From Tabrizicola sp. (GTDB lineage Bacteria > Pseudomonadota > Alphaproteobacteria > Rhodobacterales > Rhodobacteraceae), in assembly GCF_016792905.1 (NCBI RefSeq), contig NZ_JAEULP010000016.1, forward strand, positions 1-64,000: a DNA stretch of 64,000 bases, written 5' to 3'. The notes beneath the pieces are model-generated. The model was given only the letters and a program-made list of their open reading frames with translations, had not been told where the DNA came from and searched no databases. This document shows positions 42,299 to 52,077 of the stretch, piece by piece. Within the stretch, counting starts at the first letter, position 1. Each line of letters starts with the position of its first letter. Position numbers and translations under genes: made by a program.

Positions 42299-43354
42299 TC
42301 AGCCCCGCCGTGAGCGGATCATGCCGGTGATGTCGTAGACCTGCTCCAGGATCGGCCGGGCGATGGCATCGGCGCGGTCGGCCCCGTCGCCAAGGATGCG
42401 GTCGATCTCGGCGGGGTCGGCCATCAGGCGATTCATCTCGCTGGTGATCGGCGAGAGTTTCGCCACCGCGAGGTCGGCCAGCGCGGGCTTGAAGGTGCCG
42501 AACTGGGCGCCCGCGAAATCGCGGATCACCTGCTCCACCGTGTGCCCGGCAAGGGCCGCGTAGATGTTCACCAGATTGCGCGCCTCGGGGCGGTCCTTCA
42601 GCCCCTCGACCGTCTCCGGCAACGGTTCTGGGTCCGTCTTGGCCTTGCGGATCTTGGCGGCGATCATGTCGGCATCGTCGGTCAGGTTGATCCGCGACTG
42701 GTCGGACGGGTCGGACTTCGACATCTTCTTGGTGCCGTCGCGCAAGGACATGACGCGGGTAGCCGCGCCTTCGATCAATGGTTCAACCACCGGGAAGAAA
42801 TCGACCTTGTAGTCGTTGTTGAACTTGATCGCGATGTCGCGGCACAGTTCCAGATGCTGTTTCTGGTCGTCACCGACCGGCACCATCGTCGCGTGATAGA
42901 CGAGTATGTCGGCAGCCATCAGGCTGGGATAGGCGAAAAGGCCCAGCGAAGCGTTCTCGGCGTTCTTGCCGGCGGTCTTGTCCTTCCATTGCGTCATCCG
43001 GCTCATCCAGCCCATGCGGGCGACGCAGTTGAAGATCCAGCCAAGCTCGGCATGGGCCGAGACCTGCGACTGGTTGAAGAGGATGGAACGCTTCGGGTCG
43101 ATGCCCGCGGCGATGAAGGCGGCGGCGCCTTCGCGGGTCTGGTGGCGCAGTTTCGCGGGTTCCTGCCAGGTGGTGATCGCGTGCATGTCGACCATGCAGT
43201 AGATCGTCTCGATCCCCTCGTCCTGCTTTTCGACGAAGCGCTTCAGCGCGCCGAGGTAGTTGCCAAGCGTCAACCCGCCCGAGGGCTGGATGCCCGAGAA
43301 GATGCGGGGCTTGAAGGTTTTCGGCGTTTGGACCGCCGAAGCCGGGGAGGACAT
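42299..43354 (-). CDS. trpS: Tryptophanyl-tRNA synthetase
   Basis: A protein of 351 residues from the ATG at 43354 ([12 protein letters not shown]) with GGAG upstream. A class I synthetase: the HIGH-like motif is in [21 protein letters not shown] and the KMSKS loop is [14 protein letters not shown]. It charges tRNA-Trp. No attenuator or T-box is apparent upstream. It is monocistronic with a strong terminator and divergent from the rhomboid-like gene. Confidence 0.96.
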   Translation of the reverse strand: MSSPASAVQTPKTFKPRIFSGIQPSGGLTLGNYLGALKRFVEKQDEGIETIYCMVDMHAITTWQEPAKLRHQTREGAAAFIAAGIDPKRSILFNQSQVSAHAELGWIFNCVARMGWMSRMTQWKDKTAGKNAENASLGLFAYPSLMAADILVYHATMVPVGDDQKQHLELCRDIAIKFNNDYKVDFFPVVEPLIEGAATRVMSLRDGTKKMSKSDPSDQSRINLTDDADMIAAKIRKAKTDPEPLPETVEGLKDRPEARNLVNIYAALAGHTVEQVIRDFAGAQFGTFKPALADLAVAKLSPITSEMNRLMADPAEIDRILGDGADRADAIARPILEQVYDITGMIRSRRG

Positions 43355-43432
43355 GGGGACTGGCTCCGTCTGGAAAAAGCTTGCGAACCCGCGTAATCGA
43401 AGGGGCAACAGGCGTCAATCAGGCAGGCAGGC

Positions 43433-44122
43433 ATGGACACCGATCACAACGCACCCCCGTTGAACCCTCTTCCCTGGATCGTCTGGGTCCTGGCGCTGCC
43501 CCTGATCGCGATGGAGATCGTGCTGTCGCTGGCCGGGGCGGGTGTCGTCGGGGGCGCGCAGGGGGTCGGCTGGCGCATCCAGGCGGTGGAGCGGTTCGGC
43601 CTGTTCCCCGAGCTTCTGAAGCACCAGTGGGAAACCGGCGGCTATCCGCTGGAGGAGTTGCCCCGCCTGGTCAGCTATGTGGCCGTGCATGGCAATTTCA
43701 CCCATGCCCTGTTCGCCATCGTCATGCTGCTGGCCCTTGGAAAGATGGTCGGCGAGGTCTTCCGATGGTGGGGGGTGCTGGTGGTATTTCTTGGATCGGC
43801 GGCGGTGGGGGGCGCGGCCTACGGGCTGCTGATCCCCGGGCTGCGGACGCAGCTGATCGGGGCCTATCCCGGGGTCTACGGCTTGATCGGGGCCTTCACC
43901 TTCCTGATCTGGACGAAGCTGGCGCTGGTGGGCGCAAACCGGCTGCGGGCTTTCACCCTCATCGGGATGCTTCTGGTCATTCAACTGGTCTTCGGGCTGC
44001 TGTTCGGCGGCAACTGGGACTGGGTGGCGGAAGTCACCGGATTTGCGACCGGGTTCCTGCTGTCCTTCGTCGTCAGTCCCGGCGGGTTCCAGCGGGCGGT
44101 GGCGCTGATCCGTCACCGCTGA
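43433..44122 (+). CDS. Rhomboid-family membrane protein, probably proteolytically inactive
   Basis: A protein of 229 residues with about six transmembrane helices in the rhomboid pattern, including the helix-2 HGNFTHALFAIVMLLALGKMVGE segment. The helix-4 GxSG motif reads GVYG, with Tyr149 in place of the nucleophile Ser. The helix-6 A-H-x-x-G motif reads AEVTG, with Glu200 in place of the catalytic His. The helix-2 Asn is also missing. It therefore looks like a pseudo-protease that may bind membrane proteins without cutting them. Its stop overlaps the murJ stop by 10 bases on the opposite strand. The family call is good; inactivity is inferred from motifs. Confidence 0.8.
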   Translation: MDTDHNAPPLNPLPWIVWVLALPLIAMEIVLSLAGAGVVGGAQGVGWRIQAVERFGLFPELLKHQWETGGYPLEELPRLVSYVAVHGNFTHALFAIVMLLALGKMVGEVFRWWGVLVVFLGSAAVGGAAYGLLIPGLRTQLIGAYPGVYGLIGAFTFLIWTKLALVGANRLRAFTLIGMLLVIQLVFGLLFGGNWDWVAEVTGFATGFLLSFVVSPGGFQRAVALIRHR

Positions 44123-45657
44123 CGGCGAAGTGCCTTCAGGTCTGACAGGCGGACGGCCTTCAGGGCGACGGCGGCGAGCGCGTAGCTCGCCATGCCAATT
44201 GCGATAAGGAGGCACAGGGCCAGGATGCGGTAAGCCTTGGCATCCAGCATCGGCTGCAACAGGTTCCATCCACCCCAGAGCGCAGCGCCCATGAAGGCCG
44301 AGGCGAACACGATCCGCCAGAAGCGAGACAGGAAACGGGCGTCGAAGCGGGCCTCCTCGCCCAGGCTGCGGGCACCCCACCAGAGCTGGCCGACCATCAC
44401 CCATGCCGAAAGCGTGGTCGCCCAGGCGGCGGCAGAGAACCCGATCCACGGCATCAAGCCGAAGGCGAGCGCGGCGTTCAGGACCATCGACCAGACGGCA
44501 TATCGGAACGGGCTGCGGGTGTCTTCGCGGGCGTAGAACAGCGGTTGCAGCGCCTTTTGCAGGACGAAAGCGGGCAGGCCAAGGCCGTAGATCGCCAGGG
44601 CAAGGGCAGTTGCGGCGGTGTCTTCTGCATCGAACTTGCCGCGTTGATACAGGACTTCGGTGATGGGGAAGGCGATGACCACCAGCGCCACAGCCGCAGG
44701 GAGGGTCAGGAGGAGGGCGAATTCGGTGCCGCGGTTGAAGGCCTCGCGCCCGCCCGCGTGGTCCCCGGCCTGCAAGCGGCGGGAAAGCTCGGGAAGAAGG
44801 ACGGTGCCGACGGCGATGGCGACGACGCCCAGCGGCAGCTGGTACAGCCGGTCGGCATAAACCAGCCAGGAAATCGCCCCCTCGGTGCCCGAGGCGACCT
44901 GCCGCGAGACGAGGAGGTTGATCTGGACCACACCTCCGACCAGCAGCGCAGGGCCCATGTTGACCATCAGGCGACGGAAATCGGGGCTCATTCGTGGCCA
45001 GCGCAGGCGCGGGATGAACCCGATGCGGCGCGCGGCGTACATGGTCCAGAGGAGTTGCGCGATGCCGGTGACGGGCGTGGTCCAGGCCAAGGTCAGGCCC
45101 ATGTCCCAGCCCATCCGGCTGGCGAGAAACATGGCGGCGATGAAGACGAGGTTCATCAGGACCGGCACCGCCCCGGCTTCCGCGAAATGGCCATGCGCGT
45201 TCAGGATGCCGGAGAGGAGCGCGAAGAGCGAGATGAAGCCGATGTAGCAGAAGGTGATGCGGCCAAAATCGACCGCCATGTCGAAGCGCCCGTCGCCGAC
45301 AAAGCCCGCCGCCATGGCCCAGACCAGAAGCGGCATGGCCAATGTGCCGATCAGCGAGAAGACGACCAGGAAAGCAGTCATGCCGGAGAAGGCGTTCTGG
45401 GCGAAGTCCTCGGCGTCTTCGCCGCCTTCAAGCTTCTTGGCGTAAAGCGGCACAAAGGCCTGGTTGAAGGCCCCCTCGGCGAAGAAGCGGCGGAACATGT
45501 TCGGCAGGCTGAAGGCCACGTTGAAGGCATCCGCGACCGGACCCGCACCCAGATAGGCCGCCATCATCAGCTCGCGCACCAGTCCTGCCCCGCGCGAAAC
45601 CAGGGTCCAGCCGCCAAGGGTCACGATACTGCGGATCATCCCGCGCGAGCTGCTCAT
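44113..45657 (-). CDS. murJ: Lipid II flippase MurJ
   Basis: A protein of 514 residues with about 14 transmembrane helices (MOP exporter family). It moves lipid-linked peptidoglycan precursor across the inner membrane. The N-terminal signature SRGAGLVRELMMAAYLGAGPVADAFNVAFSLPNMFRRFFAEGAFNQAFVPLY is characteristic, with the essential Arg and Asp residues visible. Its ATG overlaps the glnD stop, so it is read from the lpoA-like/glnD/murJ transcript. Confidence 0.95.
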   Translation of the reverse strand: MSSSRGMIRSIVTLGGWTLVSRGAGLVRELMMAAYLGAGPVADAFNVAFSLPNMFRRFFAEGAFNQAFVPLYAKKLEGGEDAEDFAQNAFSGMTAFLVVFSLIGTLAMPLLVWAMAAGFVGDGRFDMAVDFGRITFCYIGFISLFALLSGILNAHGHFAEAGAVPVLMNLVFIAAMFLASRMGWDMGLTLAWTTPVTGIAQLLWTMYAARRIGFIPRLRWPRMSPDFRRLMVNMGPALLVGGVVQINLLVSRQVASGTEGAISWLVYADRLYQLPLGVVAIAVGTVLLPELSRRLQAGDHAGGREAFNRGTEFALLLTLPAAVALVVIAFPITEVLYQRGKFDAEDTAATALALAIYGLGLPAFVLQKALQPLFYAREDTRSPFRYAVWSMVLNAALAFGLMPWIGFSAAAWATTLSAWVMVGQLWWGARSLGEEARFDARFLSRFWRIVFASAFMGAALWGGWNLLQPMLDAKAYRILALCLLIAIGMASYALAAVALKAVRLSDLKALRRQR

Positions 45658-48422
45658 GCGATGGCCCTTTCGGCCCCTTCCGCGATGGCCTGGCGCAGCT
45701 TCTTCTCCAGCGCTTCCTGCCGGTGCTTCTGGTGCAGCTTCAGGCCGAACATGTCCTTGACGTAAAAGGTGTCCACCACCTGCGCGCCATAGGTCGCGAT
45801 CACGGCGCTGGCGATGTAGATGTTGTTCACCGCCAGCGTCCGGGTCAGGTCATACAGCAGCCCCGGCCGGTCGCGGGTGTCGACCTCGATGATCGTGTAG
45901 ATTTCGGACCCTTCGTTGTCGAAGGTGATATGGGTCGGGAAGCGGAACTCGCGTTCGCGCTTCTTGATCTTGTCGCGGTCCTTCAGGGCCTCGCGGGCCA
46001 CAACCTCGCCCTTCAGGGTCTTGTCGATCATCCCCCGCAGGCGCGGCAGGCGGGCGACTTCATAGGGGTGGCCCTCGATGTCCTGCACCCAGAAGACGGC
46101 GGTGGCATAGCCGTCCTTGGACGTGTAGGTCCGCGCGTCCACCACGTTCGCCCCGACCAGCGCAAGCGCCCCGGCAAGGCGGCTGAAGATGCCCGGGTGG
46201 TCATGCAGGGCAAAGCAGGCGCGGGTGGCGTCGCGGTCAGGGTCGGGGTGCAGGTCGATGCGGATCTCATCATCGCCAAGGCCCTGCAGAAGCCGGGCGA
46301 AGACCTCATGCGTGTCGGTCGACAGGCCCTGCCAATAGGGCGAGTAATGTCGGGTCGTCTCGTGGTCAAGCGCCGCGGTTTCCCAACCCTTCAGACGCTC
46401 GCGCAGGGCCTGGGTCGCTTCCTCCTGCCGGTTCTCGCGGTTGAGCGTCTCGAGACCCCCTTCCAGCGCCTCGGCCGTCTGCTTGTAAAGCTGCCGCAGC
46501 AGCATGGCCTTCCAGTTGTTCCAGGTCCCCGGTCCCACGCCGCGGATGTCGCAGACCGTCAGCACGGTCAGCAGGTCCAGCCGTTTCCGCGTCTTCACCG
46601 CCTTGGCGAAGTCGCGCACTGTCCGCGGGTCGCCGATGTCGCGCTTCTGCGCCATGTCGGACATGAGAAGGTGGTAGCGCACCAGCCATTCCACCGTCTC
46701 GCTTTCCTCGGCGTCCAGCCCCAGCCTTGGGCAGACCCGTCGGGCGATTTGCGCGCCAAGGATCGAATGGTCCTCTGGGCGTCCCTTGCCGATGTCATGC
46801 AGAAGCAGCGCGACATAAAGGACCTTGCGATTCACCCCACCCTTCAGGATCGAGGAAGACAGTGGCAGGTCCTCGACCAGCTCGCCACGTTCGATCTGGG
46901 CCAGGCAGCTGATCGTCTGGATGATGTGCTCGTCGACCGTGTAGTGGTGGTAGACGTTGAACTGCATCATCGCGACGATGGGTTCGAACTCGGGGATGAA
47001 GGCGGCCAGGACCCCCAGCTCGTTCATCCGGCGAAGGCTGCGTTCGGGGTTGCCGTGCTTCAGCAGCAGGTCCAGGAAGATGCGCTGCGCCTCCGGGTCC
47101 TCGCGCATCTCGTCGTCGATCAGGTCGAGATGCGAGGTCACGATCCGCATGACGTTGGGGTGCAGCAGGTACTTGGTCCGCAAGCCCTCCTCGAACACGC
47201 GCAAGAGGTTCAGCTTGTCCTTCAGGAACTCCTGCGGGTCCTTCACGTCGATCCGGCCCTGCACCATCTTGTAGCCGGCCTTCACCCGCTTGGTCAGCTT
47301 GAACATGCCGAAGAGGCTTGCCTCGCGCTTGGCGTGGCGGGCTTCCAGTTCGGTCAGGAAGATACGGGTCAACTCACCGACGCGCGTGGCCAGGCGAAAG
47401 TAATCCTGCATGAAATGCTCGACCGCACGGCGCCCGCCCGTGTCGCGATAGCCCATGCGCGCCGCCACCTCGACCTGCAGGTCGAAGGTCAGCGTGTCGG
47501 TCGGTCGTCCGGTGATGTAGTGCAGATGGCAGCGCACGGCCCAGAGGAAGTCCTCGGCCTGGGCGAAGCTGTCGAATTCCTCGCGCGACAGAAGCCCTGC
47601 GCCCACCAGCCCCTCGGACGACGGCACCCGGTGCAGGTACTTTCCGATCCAGTACAGCGTCTGGAGATCGCGCAGGCCGCCCTTGCCCTCCTTGACGTTC
47701 GGCTCCAGCACATAGCGCTGGCCACCCTGCCGCTTGTGCCGCGCGGCCCGTTCCGCCAGCTTCGCCTCGATGAATTCCGGGCCAGAGTTCCGGAACAGCT
47801 CACCCCAAAGCCTGGTGTCCAGTTCCTCGGCCAAGGGGGCATGGCCGCAGATGAAGCGGTGCTCCAGAAGCGCCGTGCGGATGGTGATGTCCTCGCGCCC
47901 GAGACGGATGCAATCCTTCACCGTGCGGCTGGAATGGCCGACCTTCAGCTTCAGGTCCCAGAGCATGTAAAGCATCGTCTCGATGACGCTTTCCGCCCAG
48001 GGGGTGATCTTCCAGGGGGTCAGGAACAGCAGGTCGACGTCGGATTGCGGCGCCATCTCGGCCCGGCCGTAACCACCGACGCCCAGCACGGCGATGCGCT
48101 CGGCATCGGTGGGGTTGGCCAAGGGGTGCAGGCGCATGGCGGCGGCCAATGTCACCTGCACCAGCACGTCGGTCAGCCCCGCCTGCGCCGAGATCAGTGC
48201 GCGGGCCCGGCGGGGGTCCGCACGAAAGGCGGCCTCGAAACCGGCGGTGGCCTCGGACTTGGCGGACTGCAGATCCTGAACCACCAGCGCGCGGGCCGCC
48301 TTCGGATCGTCTGCGGCCTGCAGGCGGTCCAGCACCCGGAGGGACAGCTCGCCCGCATCCGGCAAGCAATAGCCGGGGCCGACCACCTGGGGCATCGTCG
48401 CAGCCTCGACCGAGTCTTCCAC
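45654..48422 (-). CDS. glnD: [Protein-PII] uridylyltransferase/uridylyl-removing enzyme
   Basis: A protein of 922 residues, the normal length. Domains in order: a nucleotidyltransferase with GVGGYGRAEMAPQSDVDLLFL (about 110-135), an NTase-associated helical domain, an HD phosphohydrolase with VLYVALLLHDIGKG (about 515), and two C-terminal ACT domains that sense glutamine (about 740-910). It modifies PII proteins according to nitrogen status. It overlaps murJ downstream and lies 17 bases after the lipoprotein gene. Confidence 0.96.
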   Translation of the reverse strand: MEDSVEAATMPQVVGPGYCLPDAGELSLRVLDRLQAADDPKAARALVVQDLQSAKSEATAGFEAAFRADPRRARALISAQAGLTDVLVQVTLAAAMRLHPLANPTDAERIAVLGVGGYGRAEMAPQSDVDLLFLTPWKITPWAESVIETMLYMLWDLKLKVGHSSRTVKDCIRLGREDITIRTALLEHRFICGHAPLAEELDTRLWGELFRNSGPEFIEAKLAERAARHKRQGGQRYVLEPNVKEGKGGLRDLQTLYWIGKYLHRVPSSEGLVGAGLLSREEFDSFAQAEDFLWAVRCHLHYITGRPTDTLTFDLQVEVAARMGYRDTGGRRAVEHFMQDYFRLATRVGELTRIFLTELEARHAKREASLFGMFKLTKRVKAGYKMVQGRIDVKDPQEFLKDKLNLLRVFEEGLRTKYLLHPNVMRIVTSHLDLIDDEMREDPEAQRIFLDLLLKHGNPERSLRRMNELGVLAAFIPEFEPIVAMMQFNVYHHYTVDEHIIQTISCLAQIERGELVEDLPLSSSILKGGVNRKVLYVALLLHDIGKGRPEDHSILGAQIARRVCPRLGLDAEESETVEWLVRYHLLMSDMAQKRDIGDPRTVRDFAKAVKTRKRLDLLTVLTVCDIRGVGPGTWNNWKAMLLRQLYKQTAEALEGGLETLNRENRQEEATQALRERLKGWETAALDHETTRHYSPYWQGLSTDTHEVFARLLQGLGDDEIRIDLHPDPDRDATRACFALHDHPGIFSRLAGALALVGANVVDARTYTSKDGYATAVFWVQDIEGHPYEVARLPRLRGMIDKTLKGEVVAREALKDRDKIKKREREFRFPTHITFDNEGSEIYTIIEVDTRDRPGLLYDLTRTLAVNNIYIASAVIATYGAQVVDTFYVKDMFGLKLHQKHRQEALEKKLRQAIAEGAERAIA

Positions 48423-48439
48423 GATCCCCGGACCCGGTC

Positions 48440-49612
48440 TCAGAACCCGGCGCCGCCAAAGCTGCGGGGCGCTGCGTCGATCACCACGACCTGGTTGGAG
48501 CGGATCGTCGCCACCGCCAGGCCACGCTCGTTGGTGCCGTTCGGCAGCAGGCGGAAGATGCCCGAGACGCCCGCGAAGCCGGCCGACTGCGTCAGGTCGC
48601 CCTTCGACAGCGGCGCTCCGCCCTTGGCCCGGTTCGCCAGTGCGCCGATGGCAGCGATCCCGTCATAGGCAAGACCCGCGACCGGCACCGGCTGGCTGCC
48701 ATAGGCGCCTTCATAGCGAGCGCGGAACTGGGCGTGCAGGCCCGGATCAGGCATCGCGAACCAGCCGCCCTGCACTCCCGGCAGCGCCAGCGTGGCGGGC
48801 GGGATGTCCCAGCGGGTCAGGCCGATGAACTGGGTGGTCGCCTTGTCGATGCCGTTGTCGACCAGAAGCTGGCTCAGCAGCGGCAGCGCCCCCGCCGTGT
48901 CGGCGGTCAGGAACAGCACCGTCGCTCCCGAGGACTTCGCCGTGCTGACGATTCCGCTCGCCGCCTGCACGATGCCGTTCTGCGAGAATTCGTAGGAGGT
49001 CACGCCCACGACCGAGCCACCGGCCGAAGCAACGCCGCGCTCGATGGCGGCCTTGCCGACCTCGCCCGCAACGTTGCGGTCATGCACGATCAGCACCTTG
49101 GACTTGCCGTTGCGTACCGCGTAATTCGCCAGCCGCCGGGCGGTGTTGTCGAAGGTCTGGCCCAGGACAAAGACGTTGCCGCCCGCGATGGCCGCGTTGT
49201 TCGAGAAGGCCAGCACGTTCACCCCGGAATTCGCCACCGCGACCCCTGCGGCATTGGCTTCCTCGGAATAGAACGGCCCGAGGATCACCTGCGCGCCCTC
49301 GTCCACCGCCTGCTTGGCCAGCGCCGAAGCCTGAGCGGGGCTGCCGCCGGTCTTGTAGACCCGGAGGTCGATGTTGACCCCGGAGAGATCGTTCATCGCC
49401 AGCCGCGCGGCGTTTTCCAGGTTCGCGCCGAACAACTCATCCTGCGACTGCCCCGAGCCCGAGGGGATCAGGAGCGCCACCTGCACCGACCCGCCATTGC
49501 CGGGCGGGGCCGTTCCGGGCCCGGTGGCGACACAGGCCGAAAGGACCACGGCACCAAGAACAGAAAGCATCTGGCCCAGCGACTTGCGGGCCCGGTGAAT
49601 AACGGACAACAT
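48440..49612 (-). CDS. Penicillin-binding protein activator (LpoA C-domain-like lipoprotein)
   Basis: A protein of 390 residues. A lipoprotein signal ends in the lipobox LSAC (Cys27), so it is probably anchored in the outer membrane. The mature part is a periplasmic-binding-protein fold of the Leu/Ile/Val receptor type (VQVALLIPSGSGQSQDELFGANLENAARLAMNDL), as in the C-terminal half of LpoA, which stimulates PBP1A. GAGG precedes the ATG. It is divergent from rsmI, as lpoA and rsmI are in many proteobacteria, and heads the transcript leading to glnD and murJ. Confidence 0.87.
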   Translation of the reverse strand: MLSVIHRARKSLGQMLSVLGAVVLSACVATGPGTAPPGNGGSVQVALLIPSGSGQSQDELFGANLENAARLAMNDLSGVNIDLRVYKTGGSPAQASALAKQAVDEGAQVILGPFYSEEANAAGVAVANSGVNVLAFSNNAAIAGGNVFVLGQTFDNTARRLANYAVRNGKSKVLIVHDRNVAGEVGKAAIERGVASAGGSVVGVTSYEFSQNGIVQAASGIVSTAKSSGATVLFLTADTAGALPLLSQLLVDNGIDKATTQFIGLTRWDIPPATLALPGVQGGWFAMPDPGLHAQFRARYEGAYGSQPVPVAGLAYDGIAAIGALANRAKGGAPLSKGDLTQSAGFAGVSGIFRLLPNGTNERGLAVATIRSNQVVVIDAAPRSFGGAGF

Positions 49613-49685
49613 GGTGGTTCCTCACTGTTGCAGGGGCACTGCGATTGCGGGCCAAGGTAGTTGGTTCGGAAAGGGAAGTAAACTT

Positions 49686-50576
49686 GTGAGGCAGGACTCG
49701 GATACCCCTGATTCCCCGATGAAACCCGCCCTGCGCGCCATTCCGCCGGGGCTGCACTTCGTCTCGACCCCGATCGGTGCGGCGCGCGACATCACGCTTC
49801 GCGCGCTCGACGTTCTGGCCGGGGCCGATGTGCTGGTGGCCGAGGACACCCGCACCCTGCGCCACCTGATGGAGATTCACGGCATCCCGCTGAACGGGCG
49901 CCCGCTGATCGCCTACCACGACCATTCGGGCGAGGGGCAGATGCAGCGGCTGGTTGGTCTTCTGGCCGAGGGGAGGAGCCTCGCCTACGCCTCCGAGGCC
50001 GGGACGCCGCTGATCTCGGACCCGGGGTTCGAACTGGCCCGCGCTGTGGCAGCAGCAGGCCTGCCGATGTCGGCGGCACCGGGCCCCTGCGCCGCAATCT
50101 GCGCCCTGACCTTGTCGGGCCTGCCCTCCGACCGCTTCTTCTTCGCGGGCTTCCCGCCTGCCGCCCAGGGCGCACGGCGCAGTTTCCTGACCGAGCTTGC
50201 GGGCGTGCAGGCGACACTGATCTGCTACGAAAGCCCGAAACGCCTTGCCGCGCTCCTGGCAGACATGGCGGTGGCGATGGGTGGCAGTCGGCAGGCCGTG
50301 GTTTGCCGGGAATTGACCAAGCGGTTCGAGGAAGTCCTGCGCGGCAGTCTTGACCAGCTGGCGGCCGAGATCGGGGCGCGCGACATCAAGGGCGAGATCG
50401 TGGTTCTGGTCGACCGCGCCCCGCCAGCCGAGGCGAGCGAGGCACGCATCGGCGAGGCGTTGGATGCGGCGCTGAAGACCATGTCCGTTAAGGATGCCGC
50501 AACTTTCGTGTCGCAAACTCTGGGTGTATCACGCAAGATCGTCTACCGGATCGCACTTGATCGCAGCCAGGGATAG
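49686..50576 (+). CDS. rsmI: 16S rRNA (cytidine-1402-2'-O)-methyltransferase
   Basis: About 296 residues. A tetrapyrrole-methylase fold that methylates the ribose of C1402 in the ribosomal P site. Motifs: LHFVSTPIGAARDITLRALDVL, AEDTRTLRHLM, ASEAGTPLISDPGFELAR and APGPCAAICALTLSGLPSDRFFFAGFPP. I chose GTG at 49686 because GGGAAG lies 10 bases upstream; ATG at 49719 also gives a complete domain. The next gene begins four bases after its stop. Confidence 0.93.
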   Translation: MRQDSDTPDSPMKPALRAIPPGLHFVSTPIGAARDITLRALDVLAGADVLVAEDTRTLRHLMEIHGIPLNGRPLIAYHDHSGEGQMQRLVGLLAEGRSLAYASEAGTPLISDPGFELARAVAAAGLPMSAAPGPCAAICALTLSGLPSDRFFFAGFPPAAQGARRSFLTELAGVQATLICYESPKRLAALLADMAVAMGGSRQAVVCRELTKRFEEVLRGSLDQLAAEIGARDIKGEIVVLVDRAPPAEASEARIGEALDAALKTMSVKDAATFVSQTLGVSRKIVYRIALDRSQG

Positions 50577-50580
50577 GCCG

Positions 50581-50979
50581 ATGCCCTTTGATTTCGCACC
50601 GTCACCGGTTCAGCGCAACCGTAGCTTGCGTGGTTTGGCAAACTATCATGCCGGTCATGCTGCCGAAGCTTCGGTTGCCCGCCATTACGAAGACCGTGGC
50701 ATCGCGATCTGCGCCCGGAACTGGCGGGGCATCACCGGCGAGATTGACCTGATCGGTCGCTGCGGTGACGAAGTGATCTTCGTCGAAGTCAAGCAAAGCC
50801 GCAGCCACGACCTGGCTGCCTCGCATCTTTCGCAGGCACAGATTCGCCGGATCTTCGCGACGGTCGACGAATATGTGGCGAATGAGCCCAAGGGTCTTCT
50901 GACCGATGTTCGCATCGATCTGGCGCTGGTCGATGGCCAGGGCCGGATCGAAGTGCTGGAAAACGCCTTCGCGGGCTGA
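50581..50979 (+). CDS. yraN: YraN/UPF0102 family protein (nuclease-like fold)
   Basis: A protein of 132 residues from the ATG at 50581 (MPFDFAPSPVQRN), since the longer frame lies inside rsmI. The core GEIDLIGRCGDEVIFVEVKQS holds the Glu-Asp-Glu-x-Lys set of the PD-(D/E)xK nuclease fold (Holliday-junction resolvase-like). Its role is unresolved; it is typically encoded beside rsmI, as here. Confidence 0.92.
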   Translation: MPFDFAPSPVQRNRSLRGLANYHAGHAAEASVARHYEDRGIAICARNWRGITGEIDLIGRCGDEVIFVEVKQSRSHDLAASHLSQAQIRRIFATVDEYVANEPKGLLTDVRIDLALVDGQGRIEVLENAFAG

Positions 50980-51033
50980 ATTGCATCTTCCGGCAGCTTC
51001 GGCCATCACTCGTTCCAGGTGAAGGAGAGTACC

Positions 51034-51978
51034 ATGCCGCTGAAGGTAGCCCTGCAGATGGACCCCATTGGGTCGGTCAATATCAACGCCGATTCGACCT
51101 TCCGCATCGCGCTCGAGGCGCAGGCGCGCGGGCATCATCTGTTCTTCTACACGCCGGACCGGCTGGCCTTCGTGGAAGGCCGGGTTCTGGCGCGCGGCTG
51201 GCCGATCGAGGTCCGGCGCGAGATCGGCAATCACGTCACCTATGGCGAGGAAACCGAAGTCGATCTGGGCGATTTCGATGTCGTCTGGCTGCGCCAGGAT
51301 CCGCCCTTCGACATGGGGTACATCACCACGACGCATCTCCTGGAAATGCTCCACCCGAAAACCCTCGTGGTGAACGATCCGTTCTGGGTACGGAACAGCC
51401 CGGAAAAGCTCCTCGTCCTGCGCTTCCCGACGCTGACCCCCCCCACCGCCATCGCCCGCGACCTGGCGACGATCCGCGCCTTCAAGGCCCGGCACGGCGA
51501 CATCATCCTGAAGCCGCTCTACGGCAACGGCGGTGCGGGCGTCTTCCGGCTGGACCCGAATGACCGCAACCTGTCATCCCTGCACGAGCTGTTCATGGGC
51601 ATCAATCGCGAGCCACTGATCGTGCAGAAGTTCCTGCCTGCGGTCGCGAAGGGCGACAAGCGGGTGATCCTGGTCGACGGCGAGGCGGTCGGCGCGATCA
51701 ACCGGGTGCCGCAGGCGGGCGAGACCCGGTCGAACATGCATGTCGGCGGGCGGCCCGAGAAGATCGGCCTCAGCGAGCGCGACCTGGAGATCTGCCGCAC
51801 CATCGGCCCCACCTTGCGCGAAAAAGGCCAGATCTTCGTCGGCATCGACGTCATCGGCGACTGGCTGACCGAAATCAACGTGACATCGCCCACCGGCATT
51901 CAGGAGCTTGAGCGTTTCGACGGCACCAATGCCGCAAGGCGCATCTGGGAAGTGATCGAGGCGAAGCGGCGCGCCTAG
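51034..51978 (+). CDS. gshB: Glutathione synthetase
   Basis: A protein of 314 residues from the ATG at 51034 with AAGGAG upstream. The N-terminal domain begins [21 protein letters not shown]. The ATP-grasp motifs are [44 protein letters not shown] and [18 protein letters not shown] (metal-binding Asn-Ser/Thr). It joins gamma-glutamylcysteine and glycine. It follows yraN by 54 bases, as in many alphaproteobacteria. Confidence 0.95.
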   Translation: MPLKVALQMDPIGSVNINADSTFRIALEAQARGHHLFFYTPDRLAFVEGRVLARGWPIEVRREIGNHVTYGEETEVDLGDFDVVWLRQDPPFDMGYITTTHLLEMLHPKTLVVNDPFWVRNSPEKLLVLRFPTLTPPTAIARDLATIRAFKARHGDIILKPLYGNGGAGVFRLDPNDRNLSSLHELFMGINREPLIVQKFLPAVAKGDKRVILVDGEAVGAINRVPQAGETRSNMHVGGRPEKIGLSERDLEICRTIGPTLREKGQIFVGIDVIGDWLTEINVTSPTGIQELERFDGTNAARRIWEVIEAKRRA

Positions 51979-52077
51979 GTCTGCCCCGCCCCGGCAGGAG
52001 ACGTGGCGCAGGCTCTGGCTTCCGCGCGCGCGCCCGACGTTCGACAAGAACGGGAGTCCGCCCATGCCGGAATGGCT

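Noticed and set aside
45723-48668. 981-codon plus-strand frame opposite glnD
   Set aside because: Antisense shadow of a 922-residue GlnD with all domains intact.
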